Assembly: GCA_036244855.1 (NCBI GenBank)
Contig: BQKZ01000136.1
Span: 133,883-197,882, forward strand
Reading direction: 5' to 3'
DNA: 64,000 nucleotides
Origin: Temnopleurus reevesii
Taxonomy: Eukaryota > Echinodermata > Echinoidea > Temnopleuroida > Temnopleuridae
Of this stretch, positions 44,571-57,169 are shown piece after piece. A model generated the notes under the pieces. The model saw nothing but the letters and a program-made list of their open reading frames with translations. It was not told the DNA's origin and searched no databases. How positions within the stretch are numbered: the first letter of the stretch is position 1; every line of letters starts with the position of its first letter. A program made the translations under genes and the position numbers.

Positions 44571-45709
44571 GGAGGGGTCCAAACAATAAGATATATATAA
44601 TCAACTATTTGCAGAGTAGTGCATGACATATGTCATAAATAGATTAATAGATACAACTAAATTAGACCAATTAATGAATAAATTTAGGGAAAAAAATGAA
44701 AGAAAGAAAGAAAGCACAAATAGAGAAAAAAAGAAATTTTAAAGATCAATAGATGAAAAAAATAAATAAACCACACAGACAGGACTTGAGAGTGAGATAA
44801 ATAGTAACCTAAATATCATTCACTGGTGAATATCACTGGTTCAACAAAATAAAAGACCTTTATTCCTCTTGTTTTTCCGTCTTGAAATAAGCAAATCCTC
44901 TTCCCAGCCGCAGCAGAAAGAGGATTTAGAGAAATGGACATTAAATTTCTTTGATTGCCAATTCGAGATTTCCCGCAAACCATTCCTCAAATTAACAACG
45001 GTTTGCGTTAGATAAATATGCCTCATGTATATGTTAATTATACCTCTTAACGTCTGAAATTTGAAACGCTTTGTGATTAATACTGGAATCGCCTGTAAGC
45101 TGGGGGAGGAAATCGGGAAGACAAATATCATATTTTCATGGATATCTCGTGATTAACCTAGTTTTTAGTCTACATTTAGTGATAGCTTGTCAGTCTGTAA
45201 CTGATTTATATCAGAGATAAGATGCAAAGGGAAAAGAAAACAACATATGACTTAAAGGCTTTCATTAGTTAGTTAAACCTGTACATTTCAAGATACAACC
45301 AAGGTCAGCCTTACATAAGAATTATTTTTTTCATTTTCTGCGTCCTTACTCATGCAATATTTATTTTCTAATCTTATATTAACTTAAATAATCAATTTAT
45401 ATCTTCATTCTGTACATTTGTGTAATTTGATTGTTTTCTCATTGTCTTTATTGAAATTGCCAAATAAATAATAATAATGATAACCTTTTGTAATTTTGTG
45501 AACCTGTTTAATGTATCTTTAAATGTTATATATTGTAATTTTTATTGTTAAGAAGATATAGATAATTGAAAACTATCTAAACTATTGAATTAATAGATCT
45601 GTAAGCATGCGATTGCAAAATTTTTATCTTTTTGCATCAACGCAACAGGCAAGGAGAAATCTCAGTGACAAGCTTACTTTTGGAAGCCTTGCTCATTTTG
45701 CTTAAAATG
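44571..45709. other. AT-rich DNA with a unique island at 44875-45125
   Basis: The island has no repeat copies in the window and less biased composition (AGCCGCAGCAGAAAGAGG, GGTTTGCGTTAGATAAATAT); a 96-codon minus-strand frame crosses it but is not recognisable. It is a candidate conserved noncoding element, not a supported one. Confidence 0.3.
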
Positions 45710-45800
45710 TATTTTCTTTTGTTAAGCGCATAGACACTTCTTGTATTATGTGCTCTATAATCATAACCAATTATTATTACTATAATTTTCATTATTGTCC
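45710..45800 (+). mobile_element. SINE 3' tail, second type
   Basis: TTAAGCGCATAGACACTTC ... TATGTGCTCTATAATC ... ATTATTATTAC is the form expected of a SINE tail ending in ATT repeats. A similar remnant (GTGACTGCGCTATATAAATT) is at 49122-49141. Confidence 0.4.
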
Positions 45801-46119
45801 TGATGTAACCTGCCTGGGTAACTGGGATCATTAGCTCATCTTATAGCTAAATCGGATCTGAGTTTAGGTGTTTTGGAGCAAATGGCTGATCTTTCATAAA
45901 CAAACAAATTTCTGATCAACAAAATCAAACCCTCAAACTCTCAATGAAGTGAAAGATGAAAAAGGGGTGAGGGCAATTCTTAAATGGGCTCATATTATAT
46001 GAATAGATGTACTTGAATAAGTGAAAATGGGATGCATGAAGAGAAAAAAAGAGTCTGAAATGAGATAGAAATCTGAACTCTCTCATCCCCAAAGCATAAT
46101 AAATAGAGAATAAAAGCTC

Positions 46120-46655
46120 TTATTGCAAGATCTACAGGTATTCTACAGATTTGTGGGCCGCCCTCCTTGTCGCACACCTTCCCTGAAAATAGTGTCCAAA
46201 CTAAGGACATTTACGGGCCTCGGACATCTCTTACTTCTGACATTTATTCCCCTCTCAACGAGACTGTCATGTGGGGGCGATATTGACACGGCGGGCCAAC
46301 GTAACATTTACAAAATTGATTACTGTGTTCCGTTGAGCAATCGCGACTTAACAACGGGTGCCTGGTATTCTTATCTCATCCTATACGCCCACGCAGAGTT
46401 TGCCTGTCAAATTAAACCTGTCGCTGGTTTGCTTGATGCAATTCTATGTACTTTGAAGACCAGTTTGGAAATCAGGCAGGTTCATATCCCTTTCTCATGC
46501 TGTCCACTACTCGAGTGGTCAAGTGATGTTGTCCAGTGCAAGTGGATTATTACAGTGTGTTGTAAATATGATACATTGCTTTTGAAAGATTTTCAAGATT
46601 TTAGCTGTAAATATATTTTTCAGGGATATAGTATTGTACCTTTTTACTCTTAGTT
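46120..46655 (+). other. Unique GC-richer island with a 176-codon ORF, unidentified
   Basis: The longest frame in the window that is not simple repeat (ATG 46123, stop 46653). The left 350 bases are unique and relatively GC-rich (GGGGGCGATATTGACACGG). The translation has no recognisable domain, is Cys/Leu/Ile-rich toward the end, and codon use degrades into AT-rich DNA after about 46560. It could be a pseudo-exon, a noncoding conserved block or a chance frame. Not convincing as a protein-coding gene. Confidence 0.2.
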
Positions 46656-46679
46656 AACTATTCATTCATTTATTTCAAT

Positions 46680-47112
46680 TCTTTTAGCAATAAGCATTTA
46701 AAATCATTAACAGACGCAATACTGATCGAAAATATTTTTTTTCCAAACCACCACAAACTCTTTCTGTCTTTCTGTCTGTCTATGGGGGTGTTGATCAAAG
46801 TGTGCAATTGATTGCAAGTTGCAGTTGATCGGAACGTGCCAATCAAAATCCTTGTTTCATTCGCATCTTGTTAAATGCGCATACCGTGCGCGAATGAAAA
46901 TGCACGTAACAATTTGCAACTGATTTGCGGTTGATTTGTAATCAATTGCAACTTTGGAACAACATCCCCTTAGCTATCTTTTTATTCATTTCAATTATAT
47001 TAGCAATAAGCATTTAAAAATCATAGGGAGAAGCAAGACTGATCATATTTCATTATTTTTTTATTCAAACCACCACAAACTCTATCTGTCAGTCTCTGTC
47101 TCTCTCTTACTT

Positions 47113-47154
<42 letters not shown>

Positions 47155-47287
47155 ACTGAGAGTAATTTAAATAAAAATACCTTTCAAAATACTTTGGATT
47201 CATAATTGCAATACTGATCAAATTTCAATTTTTTCCAAGCCACCACAAACTCTGTCTATCTGTCTGTCTCTCTCTTTCTTTTTTTTT

Positions 47288-47338
<51 letters not shown>

Positions 47339-47460
47339 AACTGAGAGTAATTTAAATAAAAAATACCCTTCAAAATACTTTGGAATCATAATTGCAATAC
47401 TGATCAAATTTCAATTTTTTTCCAAACCACCATGATCTCTCTCTCTCTCTCTCTCTTTCC
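46680..47460. repeat. Diverged tandem units with CT cores, about 180-190 bp
   Basis: CCACCACAAACTCT follows AATACTGATC-type words at 46723, 47035, 47209 and 47396; CTGAGAGTAATTTAAATAAA occurs at 47156 and 47340. CT runs at 47113-47152, 47293-47338 and 47432-47458. A MITE (46784-46969) is inserted in the first unit. Confidence 0.8.
46784..46969. mobile_element. MITE-like element, GGGGTGTTG family
   Basis: Left GGGGGTGTTGATCAAAG, right GGAACAACATCCCC; interior TGCGCATACCGTGCGCGAAT. The flanks (TAT and TTA) no longer show an exact duplication. Confidence 0.75.
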
Positions 47461-47877
47461 CTCCCTCATTAAGAGTATTTGTATTTTTAAAACATAATTT
47501 CAAGAAAACTTTCAAAATGGGTAGTTTTTACTGAAGATCAAGGTATGAATTACTCACCTGTTAACAGCGTACATCAGACAGCAGCAAAAATGATGATGGG
47601 AAGTCACCAGGCGCAGGAGTGATTGAAAGAACCATGATTGAACAGAAACAAAACGATAAAGATATATTAGTAATAAATCAATAAATGCAGAGAAAATGGG
47701 TGGTTCTAAAAAGGATCTATATGTTTTTCTCATTGCCTTCAAGCCAGCAGGCTTTATTATTTACAATACCTTCAATAAACTTTAGACGCAGTTGAATCAA
47801 ATGCTTTATTCTACAGTTCAATTGATGTGACACACTTTGTTGATAGTTACATATTGCGAGAAAGTGTTAATCGATTG
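47461..47877. other. Nothing recognised
   Basis: Unique AT-rich DNA. Confidence 0.4.
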
Positions 47878-48425
47878 AAAATCAATTATTGTATTGTCAA
47901 TAAATGAAGGAAAATCCGATGAAGAAACTATGAAAATTTGAGTGACATCTGACAATCTGTTAGAATGCTATGAATTTTCAAAGTTTCAACGAGGTCTTCT
48001 GATGATGATCTTTGAGTTGGCAATTTTGGCAGAAAATGTGATGTACTAACATGCAACTTCCAATTCATTTTTTCTATAAAACTTTTATAAAAGAGAATAA
48101 TGCAAAATTTGATTTAGGGTCTCAACATGACTTTTTTCCTAAAAAGTAATAAACAGATAAGCAAAAACCCAACACTTTGTGGACTTTTCTACAAAAAGAG
48201 GAAAAAGTTGAATTTTTAAACAGAGAGGTTTTCCGACATGACATCATAGATTCTGTCAAAGTTGCCAACCTTAAAAATTCCAATCAGCACCAGCAATCAA
48301 GACTTTGAAATTCATAACTTTTCAATGGATAATACAATTTTGGTCAAATTTTCAGCTTGTTTATCTTATATTTCTCCATCTGCCCATAGCCCAACAATTC
48401 CAGGGGCAATATCCCCAATAAAGCG
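47878..48425. mobile_element. Diverged TTAA-family long foldback (copy 3)
   Basis: Aligns by eye with 18186-18789: AACTATGAAAATTTGAGTGA, GACATGACATCATAGATTCT, TTTTGGTCAAATTTTCAGC and the right-end CAATTCCAGGGGCAATATCC. The ends and the TTAA are degraded. Confidence 0.6.
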
Positions 48426-49393
48426 TTAGATCATAACCAACCTAGCTAATGTTTTTAAAACACTTTCCAGGTGCTGTACAATACAAATACTAAAATAATG
48501 TTAAATGAACACATTGCTGTGTTTGGTGTACAGTTTTATGGAAAATAGCTATGTAATTTATAAGATCCTCCTCACCCCTTCCACAAAAACACCACTAAAG
48601 GCTTACCAAAAGAAGAATTTTCCTCCCAAAACGAAACATCAGCACAAAGTTCCCATATGGCAAAATGAACCTGCACTTCAAAACCATTTATATGGAATAT
48701 TTTGCTACAAACATGGCAATTAATTCATGTATATTTCAACGGCTTAGAGGTGTTTTGAGCTGGAAAGTTATCAAGATAAATGCAATTTACTCTGAGGATC
48801 AAATCAAGGGAAACATATTTCTGATAAAAAGACTAAAATTCATAGTAAAATGTTATGAATATTAATGATTGGATATCCACTTTAATATGAAATGCCCTGG
48901 GCGATTAATAAAGGCAATTTGTTTTTATTATTCTGGGTATCACAAGCTAGATATTATCAACCTTTTTTTTCCTATTTTTTCATGAAGAATTTTCAAAAAG
49001 AGGCTAATTATTCATTAGTTGGACAAACTTTGCTTGACAAGATACTTTTAAACNTATATGCATTATTTTCTAATCAATATCCACAAGCCCTAATATCACA
49101 GCGCAGTAGAGTATGTTCATATCGTGACTGCGCTATATAAATTATCTAATTATCTAATGCAATATTCCCCTCTAATCATGTGATGTACTACATGCAACTC
49201 TTGTCTTTACGAGAGGAAAGTCAACATGCTAAGTACTCTTTTCCTCTAAATTTTCATTTTGCCTCAGAAGTAAATTTTAAAAAGCAATACTAAATTGTAT
49301 TTTCAAATCTTTTTTAAGCTTCATAAAGTAATTTCTCTCTTCTCTTTCACATTTCATGAACATTTGAAACACATATTTGTTCATTTGCCTTAG
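48426..49393. other. AT-rich DNA; one unresolved base
   Basis: Position 49054 is N. A short SINE-tail remnant is at about 49122-49141. Nothing else recognised. Confidence 0.4.
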
Positions 49394-49566
49394 AGGTTGT
49401 TGTTCAAAAGTTGCAATCGATCGCAAATCAACTGCAAATCAGTTGCAAATTGTAAACGCACATTGTCATTCGCGCATGATATGTGATTCTCACAAGACAC
49501 GCACGAGACAATGATTTTGATCAACTGCAACTTGCGATCACTAGCAACTTTTTAACAACACCTCCT
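49394..49566. mobile_element. MITE-like element, GGGGTGTTG family, diverged
   Basis: Left GGTTGTTGTTCAAAAGTTGC, right CAACTTTTTAACAACACC; interior AATCGATCGCAAATCAACTG. Confidence 0.65.
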
Positions 49567-50511
49567 GAGACATACAGGTGATGTTCATAGTTTTCCTATG
49601 CTCCCAATAAAGAGTGTTTTCTTTGTTAAAAAAAGGGTTATGTTATGATAATTGAACCAGCTATTGTTTAGCAGTAGGATCTATATCATTGGAATACTTA
49701 GAATCTCTTCATGGAAACAAAGCATCTACTTTGTGAAACTTATTAACTGTTTGGGGAAGCAGATCATAGATTTGTTATAACTTAAGAAATTACACTTACT
49801 TGGTGCACTCAGTTTAAAAAAATTAAACATTCATAATCGTAAAGTTTGAAAATAAGAGAAAATAATTAAACTATCTACAATTCGTTTTTACAAACAAATG
49901 GCAATGCAAATGGATAGACATTTTGCAAAACCCATTTTAAGCATGAATCTCTATCCTTTGTCAGAAGGATATTGGCAATGAATATTAATAGAAAAATAAA
50001 CTAATGACCCATCCTCATCCTGATCTAAAATATGAAAAACATCAATGATTCTTTACCTATGTTTTGCAATATATTGATTGGCAATGCATATATATCCACA
50101 AAGCAAAGTTTGACAATCCCCCTCTTCTTGGAAAAATCATTTCTACAAGCTTTCAGGGGTCTTAACATTCATTAATATGAAATGAAGAGAAATAAACATT
50201 TACAATGCTACTCACATGATTTTTCATCTAAATGTAAATCCATTTCTAGAAATACCTTTAAAAACATTCCGCGTTAAATCCTGGACTTATGTATAAGAGC
50301 AGAAAATTCAGAAACATTTTAGAGTCTGACACATGAAAGTTTAAAAAAGGCTTTCAAAAGCAAAGTTCTCCATTTTATGTACCCTCCCTATAAAATATCT
50401 AAAACACGATCTTAAGGTCTCTTCCAACACTGTTTCCTTTTACAAATGTTGTGTACTCTATTTAAATCATCCAAAATGATGTAATAATAATAATAATAAC
50501 GTCCTCATTAC
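49567..50511. other. AT-rich DNA; (AAT)n
   Basis: An AAT trinucleotide run at about 50481-50498; otherwise nothing recognised. Confidence 0.45.
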
Positions 50512-50515
50512 TTAA

Positions 50516-50855
50516 CTCTTTCACTGCGTAATTTCAGTTTCCAAATTTCCTTATATCTGTACGGAATAAAATGCAGGGAATTTGGGGAAAATATGGAATA
50601 CATAGGAAAAGCATTATAAATTTATACTTTGTGTTCAAAAGCATACAAAGGTATGAATATTTTTTATCCTTGAGACCTCCCCTATCAAAATATGTATAAT
50701 TTGGCCATGTCACAGACAATATAACATGTGACATGTGACGTCACATATATCCTTGTTTGTTTACAGTGACGTCAGCAAGCTGGTTTCACCGGCTATCCGT
50801 TTAATACGTACTATTTCTCTCGCGCCGCTTACACCGGCCCGCCGTAGCGAAAGAG
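50516..50855. mobile_element. TTAA-flanked element, CTCTTTCACTGCG ends
   Basis: The element is 340 bp. Left CTCTTTCACTGCG, right CGTAGCGAAAGAG (13-base TIR with two mismatches), TTAA at 50512-50515 and 50856-50859. The right half is CpG-rich and holds two TGACGTCA sites (50736-50745 and 50766-50773). Confidence 0.75.
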
Positions 50856-50859
50856 TTAA

Positions 50860-51440
50860 GGGCCTAGCATCTTTGCAGCAAGTTTTCTACCCATCAAAGG
50901 GGTGGAAATGTTCATGTAAAGTTGGATCATTTTACTGGGCCACATAAATTTGAATAGCGAGGTTATGCACCGTCAACATGAACAGCAAAATCGCTGATCA
51001 ATACCATTTTCGACCCGTTTAGGTCGGCTTCACTGGTTGCCAGTGACAACAGCGGCAAAGAGCAGAATTCTACAACGGTCTTCGCTCAATCCCACGTCCA
51101 TCTTAGATGCAGGAACATAGCCAATCAGATGCGGCCAAGCGTATCACGTGCCTATTATGCAAATCACGTAATCATGGATTCCTGACGTCACACTCAACTT
51201 GCATACTGCCATTGAGCGAGTAGCGTAACAGAAGTTAAAGCCCATGTATAGTTTTGGTAAAGATTACAGAAATGTGAATTTTGGGGATAAATACCATGAC
51301 ATATAGTTTCTATACACATTTCAAGATCATAGCATATATTTCTAGGAGCGAATTCTTTTGAAAATTTGAATTTGACCGTTAAATCGTATTTAGCGCCCTC
51401 TCTTGGTTATAACAATTTTGCTTCTTATCGGGCATATAGA
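50860..51440. promoter_or_regulatory. Candidate regulatory island
   Basis: A unique, CpG-containing block. Within 51118-51205 it contains GCCAATCAG (CCAAT-like), CACGTG (E-box), TATGCAAAT (octamer) and TGACGTCA (CRE). These are short words and could be chance, but they are close together in otherwise AT-rich DNA. No TATA box or first exon was found beside it. Confidence 0.25.
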
Positions 51441-51684
51441 AAATTATTTCCAAGATTTTATTAAAGCATGCTAAAAAGGAGTACATAAAGAATAAATAAA
51501 ATAAGGACGGGTTAGCAAGAACGCAGGAATCTGACAAATTCTCCCGTCGTTGAGCCGCTCCATTGTCGAGCGTAAACTCGGAAATAATGGCCAGAAAGAA
51601 ATGGAAAGCTGTGGTTAGGATATCCTCTGCTAACCCCCCCCCCTCCCCATCCCAAATCTAAGGTACAGGTGAATAATAATAATA

Positions 51685-51955
51685 ATGAACGGCTTTTATA
51701 TAGCGCTTATCAACTCTTCATGAGAATTCCCTAAGCGCTCTACAATTGCAGCATTATTACCCTGGCTTTGGCCCGGCAGCCACCATGCAGCGCACTTGGC
51801 GTTTCAAGAAATAAATATTCCTACCAGGTACCCATTCACCTCACCTGAGTTGAGTGCAGCACAATGTGGATGAATTTCTTGCTGAAGGAAATTAACGCCC
51901 TGGGTGGGACTCGAACGTACAACCCTCTGCTTGAAAGGCGAGCGTCATGACCAAG
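51685..51955 (-). mobile_element. tRNA-derived SINE with ATT-repeat tail
   Basis: On the minus strand: GCTCGCCTTTCAAGCAG, B-box-like region GTTCGAGTCCCACC, body TGCTGCACTCAACTC, then GCGCTTAGGGAATTCTCATG and GCGCTATATAAAAGCC, ending in ATT repeats (ATTATTATTATT at 51675-51686). It gives the most complete 3' end of the family. Confidence 0.85.
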
Positions 51956-52079
51956 GTAAGGTGAACAATAATGGCCCTAGCACTTCATTATTAAAAGGAG
52001 ACCTAAAACATTAAAAATAAAGTATTTTGATCAAAACTTATTTGCGTGTGCAAATGCCAGACATAAGAGAAACAGAGAC

Positions 52080-52615
52080 AGATTATAGATAACATTGAGG
52101 GGTTCTCAATTTCATCATAGGGAGGTTGTGGCTCTTTATGAGAAATGGTGACATAAGTAGGATGGAGGATGTTCAGCAAATACCATCCTCCTCCTCCTCC
52201 TACTCCTTCACTCACTATCATCCATTCTTCATCAATGATTGACACTTTTTCACCTTTACAATATTTATCTCCAATCCTCAGACTCTCAGCAAATCAGCGC
52301 TTTTTCCTGATCACATCATCTTTCAAGCAATTAAAATCACAATAAATGTTTTCAGGTCATATTTTTCCCTTAAAATCTTCACTAAGAAACAAAATAGTGT
52401 TTAAAAGAAACCTAGTCTGATTTTTAGATGATATTGAGTGGTTCTCAATTACATCATAAGATGGTTGTGGCTCTTTATGAGAAATGGTGACATAAGTAGG
52501 ATGGAGGATTTACAGCAAATACCATCCTCCTACTCCTCCTCATCCTTCAATCATTATCATCCCTTCTTCATCAATGATTGACACCTTTTCACCTTTACAA
52601 TATTTACTTCCCGTC
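52080..52615. repeat. Tandem duplication, period 339 bp
   Basis: GGTTCTCAAT at 52101 and 52440 begins about 170 near-identical bases in each, including GGTTGTGGCTCTTTATGAGA and CATCAATGATTGACAC. Confidence 0.92.
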
Positions 52616-53690
52616 CTCAAACTCTTGTCTAATCACGCTTCTTGCTGATCAGATAGTGTCTTATCGTGATGAAAACCTCTAGTAAAACCCCTTTCAGTCT
52701 CCAGGTACACCAAGGCGGGAGTTTATTCAGTGCTACCACAAGTACATGCATGGATGTAGATCTATAATACAAGTGAATGTTAATGTATAATCGGTTGTAC
52801 CTTAAAATATACTGGAACATTAAACTTGGACAATTCAGATAATTCCTCTTACAAAGATTGGAAGTTTAAGAGTATAGCATTGGTTGATATAAGTACCTGA
52901 ACTTGATTTCCGTTCTTGCCAATGTTTATATCTACTATCTTGAAAGATTATCTGAGGCCCCAAAAATAACTTGATTGTGGGTGTCATACAATAAACCATC
53001 TCACCTATACAAGTCATGACCTTTCAGAATATTTTAGTTTTACAGATATTGAACTTTTGAAATTAAATGTTTCCAAGCAAACATATCGAAAGACGGCTTT
53101 AACAAAAACTAGCTCACCTTGTTAAGCAATGGGGACGTTTTTTCACATACAAAGTACACATACACATTGAAAAAGTCTCACAAAGAGCATTATGTCAGCC
53201 ATAATTTCTGTGTGTGGATCATGAATGAACCATTTATTTGCTTATAAATTATTATTTCGTAACCCATGTAAAATTATTAGCATAAAGTTATTTTGGGGTT
53301 AGTTTTATGTACCTTAATTAGCAATATATGTTTCTTTACATCAGGTACCCTTTAAACTCTAAAATCTTTGTAGTTTTACATGGAACCCTATTAGCTTTCG
53401 AAACTTGTAACAAGGTTCACAAAGGAATGGGAGCTCTTCAGAACATTGACATAGCGCATACGAATGACACTAATGTGTTATGATGTGCAGGTGCTATGTG
53501 GAAAATCGTTTGTTAGAGGGTCAGAGAAACGATATGCAAAAAAAGGAGAAAATAGTGAAGGAAAAGGCTTGATTTGGACAATAATATTGATGGATTCTTC
53601 TAACACAGGGTTTGCACCAGTGAACTCTTGGGCCAATACAAAGTTTGCAAATAGTGCTGAGGAGATATATATTCATATCATTGAGTATTT
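52616..53690. other. Unique AT-rich DNA
   Basis: Nothing recognised. The open frame at 53464-53760 runs into the next repeat and is not called. Confidence 0.4.
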
Positions 53691-54610
53691 CAGTGGAATA
53701 AATAACAAAATCAATACCACTTTTCATTTTCTACAAAATTGCCCCCCTTGGAATGTATAGCACATATAAGCAAGATATGAACACATTAACAAAGAAATAA
53801 GGCATTTCCTATCAAAAATGAGCAAAACTTATGAAAAGAGTGATATCTAATATAAAAAATTTGGTGATAGTACAAAAAAAAAACCCTGCCCTGTGAGAAT
53901 AGCAAGAAGACAGAGGCTATGTCTGTGATAGACTATCCCATCAGACCCAGTTACCTGTAGTCTGTTATACTGCCATGATTTCAATTGGTCTGTATATTCA
54001 GAATAATGCTTCTATCACATGGAAAATGCCCCGAGCAAAAAAATCTTTGGGGTCCTTTAATGCATTTAAATATGGGTAAACATTTCTTCCCATCATTACC
54101 GCTATTCATTCTCTACACAAATATCCCCCTTGAAATGCAGAGTTTAGCATATCTAAGCAAGATATGAACACATTACTTTTAAAAGTGAAGAATTCAGGCA
54201 TTTTCTATTTTAAAAAAGGTACAGAACTTTCAACAGAATGTTGTCCATTATAAAAAAAATTGTAGAATTTTCCATCTATGATCAAAGTAACTTCTGTGTG
54301 AAAATTGATCACTTTCATGTGTCTGCATTAGCATGTACACAACAAGAAAATCTCTTACAAATTAAATTTTCCCTTCAAATACAGGACTGCTTTGATCTTT
54401 AACATTTTTTTCTTTTCTTTTCACTATTGCTCACTCAGGCACAACTTGAATCACAATTTTTACACAAACTCAATGTTGATATCGATATCAAAATCATCAC
54501 AGCTATTCATTTTTGTAATTGTATGAATCATCACCCTATGAATGTAGAGTATAGCACATCTAAGCAAGATATGAATCTATTAGTATCTCAAACAAAGAAG
54601 AAAGACTCAT
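53691..54610. repeat. Diverged tandem repeat, period about 400 bp
   Basis: TAAGCAAGATATGAACACATTA at about 53767 and 54154, and CTAAGCAAGATATGAATCTA at about 54560. Each is preceded by ATTTTCTACA/ATTCTCTACA, CCCCCTTG and GTATAGCACAT-like words. Confidence 0.75.
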
Positions 54611-55860
54611 TTTATTGAAAAAGGATCAGTATTATCTAGCTAACTTCTAGATGAAATTCCAGGTGATTTGATGTGGACATCAATGAGTTAGCATAAATAA
54701 AAGGGAGATATAGGACTATTTTAATTTTTAGAATGCAAAAACTATGATACAATCCTACATATCACTCCATTCCTAGATAACCCCTCGTCAAAAACATGCA
54801 TTACTCTAAGAAAGAATGTTCATACTTTTTGTTGTGTTTATACATTCACTTGGGAGGCCCAATTCAACTGAAGAGATTTCAAAATGAAGTCACAAAGTTA
54901 TATTACTTTCCGTCCTTCAAAATACTGAGCTACATTGTCATTTCAAATGAAAAAAATTGTATAAGAACCTCTCGATAACATTCTCAATCTACAGTGGTTC
55001 TATCGATCTTCAGTGGTTGATTTTTCTGTTTCATTTGCGTGGCCACAATACACAGACTTGATTCTATTTTTGAGAACACTTGTTATTCACTATTGAAATG
55101 AAAGAATTATTACCCAAGGACACTAGTTTCAAACCATCAGATCACTTGAAGCCTTTCTTTGCAGAAGGAGAGATTTAAAATGGACAAGCATAAGTTGTCT
55201 TTCCTCCGTCCTATGAAACTGATCCCCAATTCAATCAATCAAAGACCAAAGAGATAATATGAAAGTGCACGGATCTATTAAAACAGGACATGGGTACTCC
55301 ACACTTACAAGTACCATGTGTATTTACTCCCCAGTCCCACATATACAAAACCAAGTACTCCAAAGTCCCACGTATACAAAAACCCAAATCTCCACAGACC
55401 CAACATGCAAACACATCTAGCATGAATGCAGACATCCTGTGTACATCACTCCCAACCAACCCCTTGAGTACGCTCTCCTTCAGATATGAATATCTTCACG
55501 GAAAAAAGAGACAAGCTTTTTGAGGTCAGAGCGTTGCTCAAAAGTACAACTACCCGTCCCAGAAAAATATGCAAGATTAGAAGGTGGTTTCAAGAGAGGA
55601 AACTCTACCAAGAGGTTTCGCAATTGGAGAAAAAGAGCTTTTTAATTTATCATTCCTTCTGCAGAGAAGCTAGGAGGAAAACAGATAATCAAGAAAATGA
55701 CAAAGGGTAGATCCGAAGGGCTCAGTGTTTTTTCATGGATTTTTGTAGATTCTGATACTTTTAATCAAATACGATTTGGTATGATGGCAAGAAGTTGTTT
55801 TTCATCACCTTTTCTGCCAAATTTAAATCATGAGTATTTCATGATGATAGTAATTGCTCC
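54611..55860. other. Mostly unique DNA
   Basis: A short internal repeat at 55310-55385 (CCCACATATACAAAA / CCCACGTATACAAAA). An ORF at 55486-55710 has a stretch resembling RRWFQERK but no homeodomain around it. Confidence 0.35.
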
Positions 55861-56582
55861 ACTTTTTCTCAATCCGAAAATAGCATGTACCTTTTGCACT
55901 TTTAAGCTTGTCTTTATAATCATTTTATAAAACAATTTTTAAATTCCTAATATTTGAATCATCTTGCATTTTAGATGGCGCATTTCTACTTTCATCTCTC
56001 TCAATCAGCACATAGGGACATGTATGTGATATGCACTTTAAAAGTACAGTACATTATCCTTATTATTATTATTTATTATTGCGTTTATCAAGAAGTTCCA
56101 TTATCTCTTTAAAATTTAAAATATTTGAAAAAAATAAAATAATTTAATTCCAACATGGATATAGCTACTGCTACTGCTACACATGAAAAATATCTATATA
56201 GATGCAAAATATTATTCACCTGGAATCTAGCAGGTGGATAAACATAACAGAACACCCTGGAATATTCTCTCAATCCAAAAATAGCATGCACCTTTTGCAC
56301 TTTTCTGCTCCGTGTTTATCACTTTATACCAAAATTTTAATACACTTTTAAATTCCTGATATTTTTATCATCTTGCATCTTAAATGGAGCATTTCTACTT
56401 CCATCAAGGAGTTCCACTAGCTCTTCAAAAATTGGAATATCAAAAATACATTAAAATGATTTGATTCCAACATGGATATAGCTACTGCTACTGCTACACA
56501 TGAAAAAAATCTATATAGATGCAAAATATTATTCACCTGGAATCTAGCAGGTGGATAAACATAACATAACACCCTGGAATAT
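55860..56582. repeat. Tandem duplication, 318-405 bp offset
   Basis: CAACATGGATATAGCTACTG at 56151 and 56469 starts over 110 nearly identical bases (GATGCAAAATATTATTCACC included). CTCAATCC.AAAATAGCATG is at 55868 and 56273. The second unit is shorter. Confidence 0.9.
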
Positions 56583-57169
56583 CAACATTTTCATCCGACA
56601 AGTCAACACAAGCTCAAGTGTTCCGACCATCCCAAGGCCAGGTAATTAGAACTTTGCACAAGAGTGACACATCCAATATCTTGATTCCTTGTAGCCAGGA
56701 GTCAAACATGACATGCAGTACTTGGGGTAAATAGGGTGAATTTTTAGTGTGCACTACTAATTCAGAGCAATGTGTGGATCAATTCATCCATTAAGAAATT
56801 ATTATTGATGATGTGATGGTAAACATTGGTCAGAAGGAAGAAATGAAAGGTGAAAGTAAAAGGATGTAAAGATGGGAAAAACTGTTGAGACAAAAGGAGG
56901 GAGGAAGAGAAGGGTGGGGATAGGATGAGTGAGGCTAGGGTTGGAGGAAGGACGAGGGTGAGAGAGGGATAGAAAGCGGGAGAGAACTCCCCGATATTCG
57001 AAAAGGTCTGATATTCAAAGTGTTTTCTAAAATATTGGCTTTTACAGTAATATAAAAATGTATGGAAAAGGCTTTGGGGTGTTTGGTTTAAAATCTGTTT
57101 TAACAGATTTCAACATTATTTAATCCACAACCATGGAAAGAGAATGGCACAAAGAGTTTGTATGTAAAA
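56583..57169. other. Unique DNA, partly purine-rich
   Basis: 56830-56985 is GA-rich on the plus strand. Nothing else recognised. Confidence 0.4.

Noticed and set aside
55486..55710. RRWFQERK in a plus-strand ORF, suggestive of a homeodomain helix 3
   Set aside because: The surrounding residues do not fit a homeodomain and no splice-supported exon is visible.
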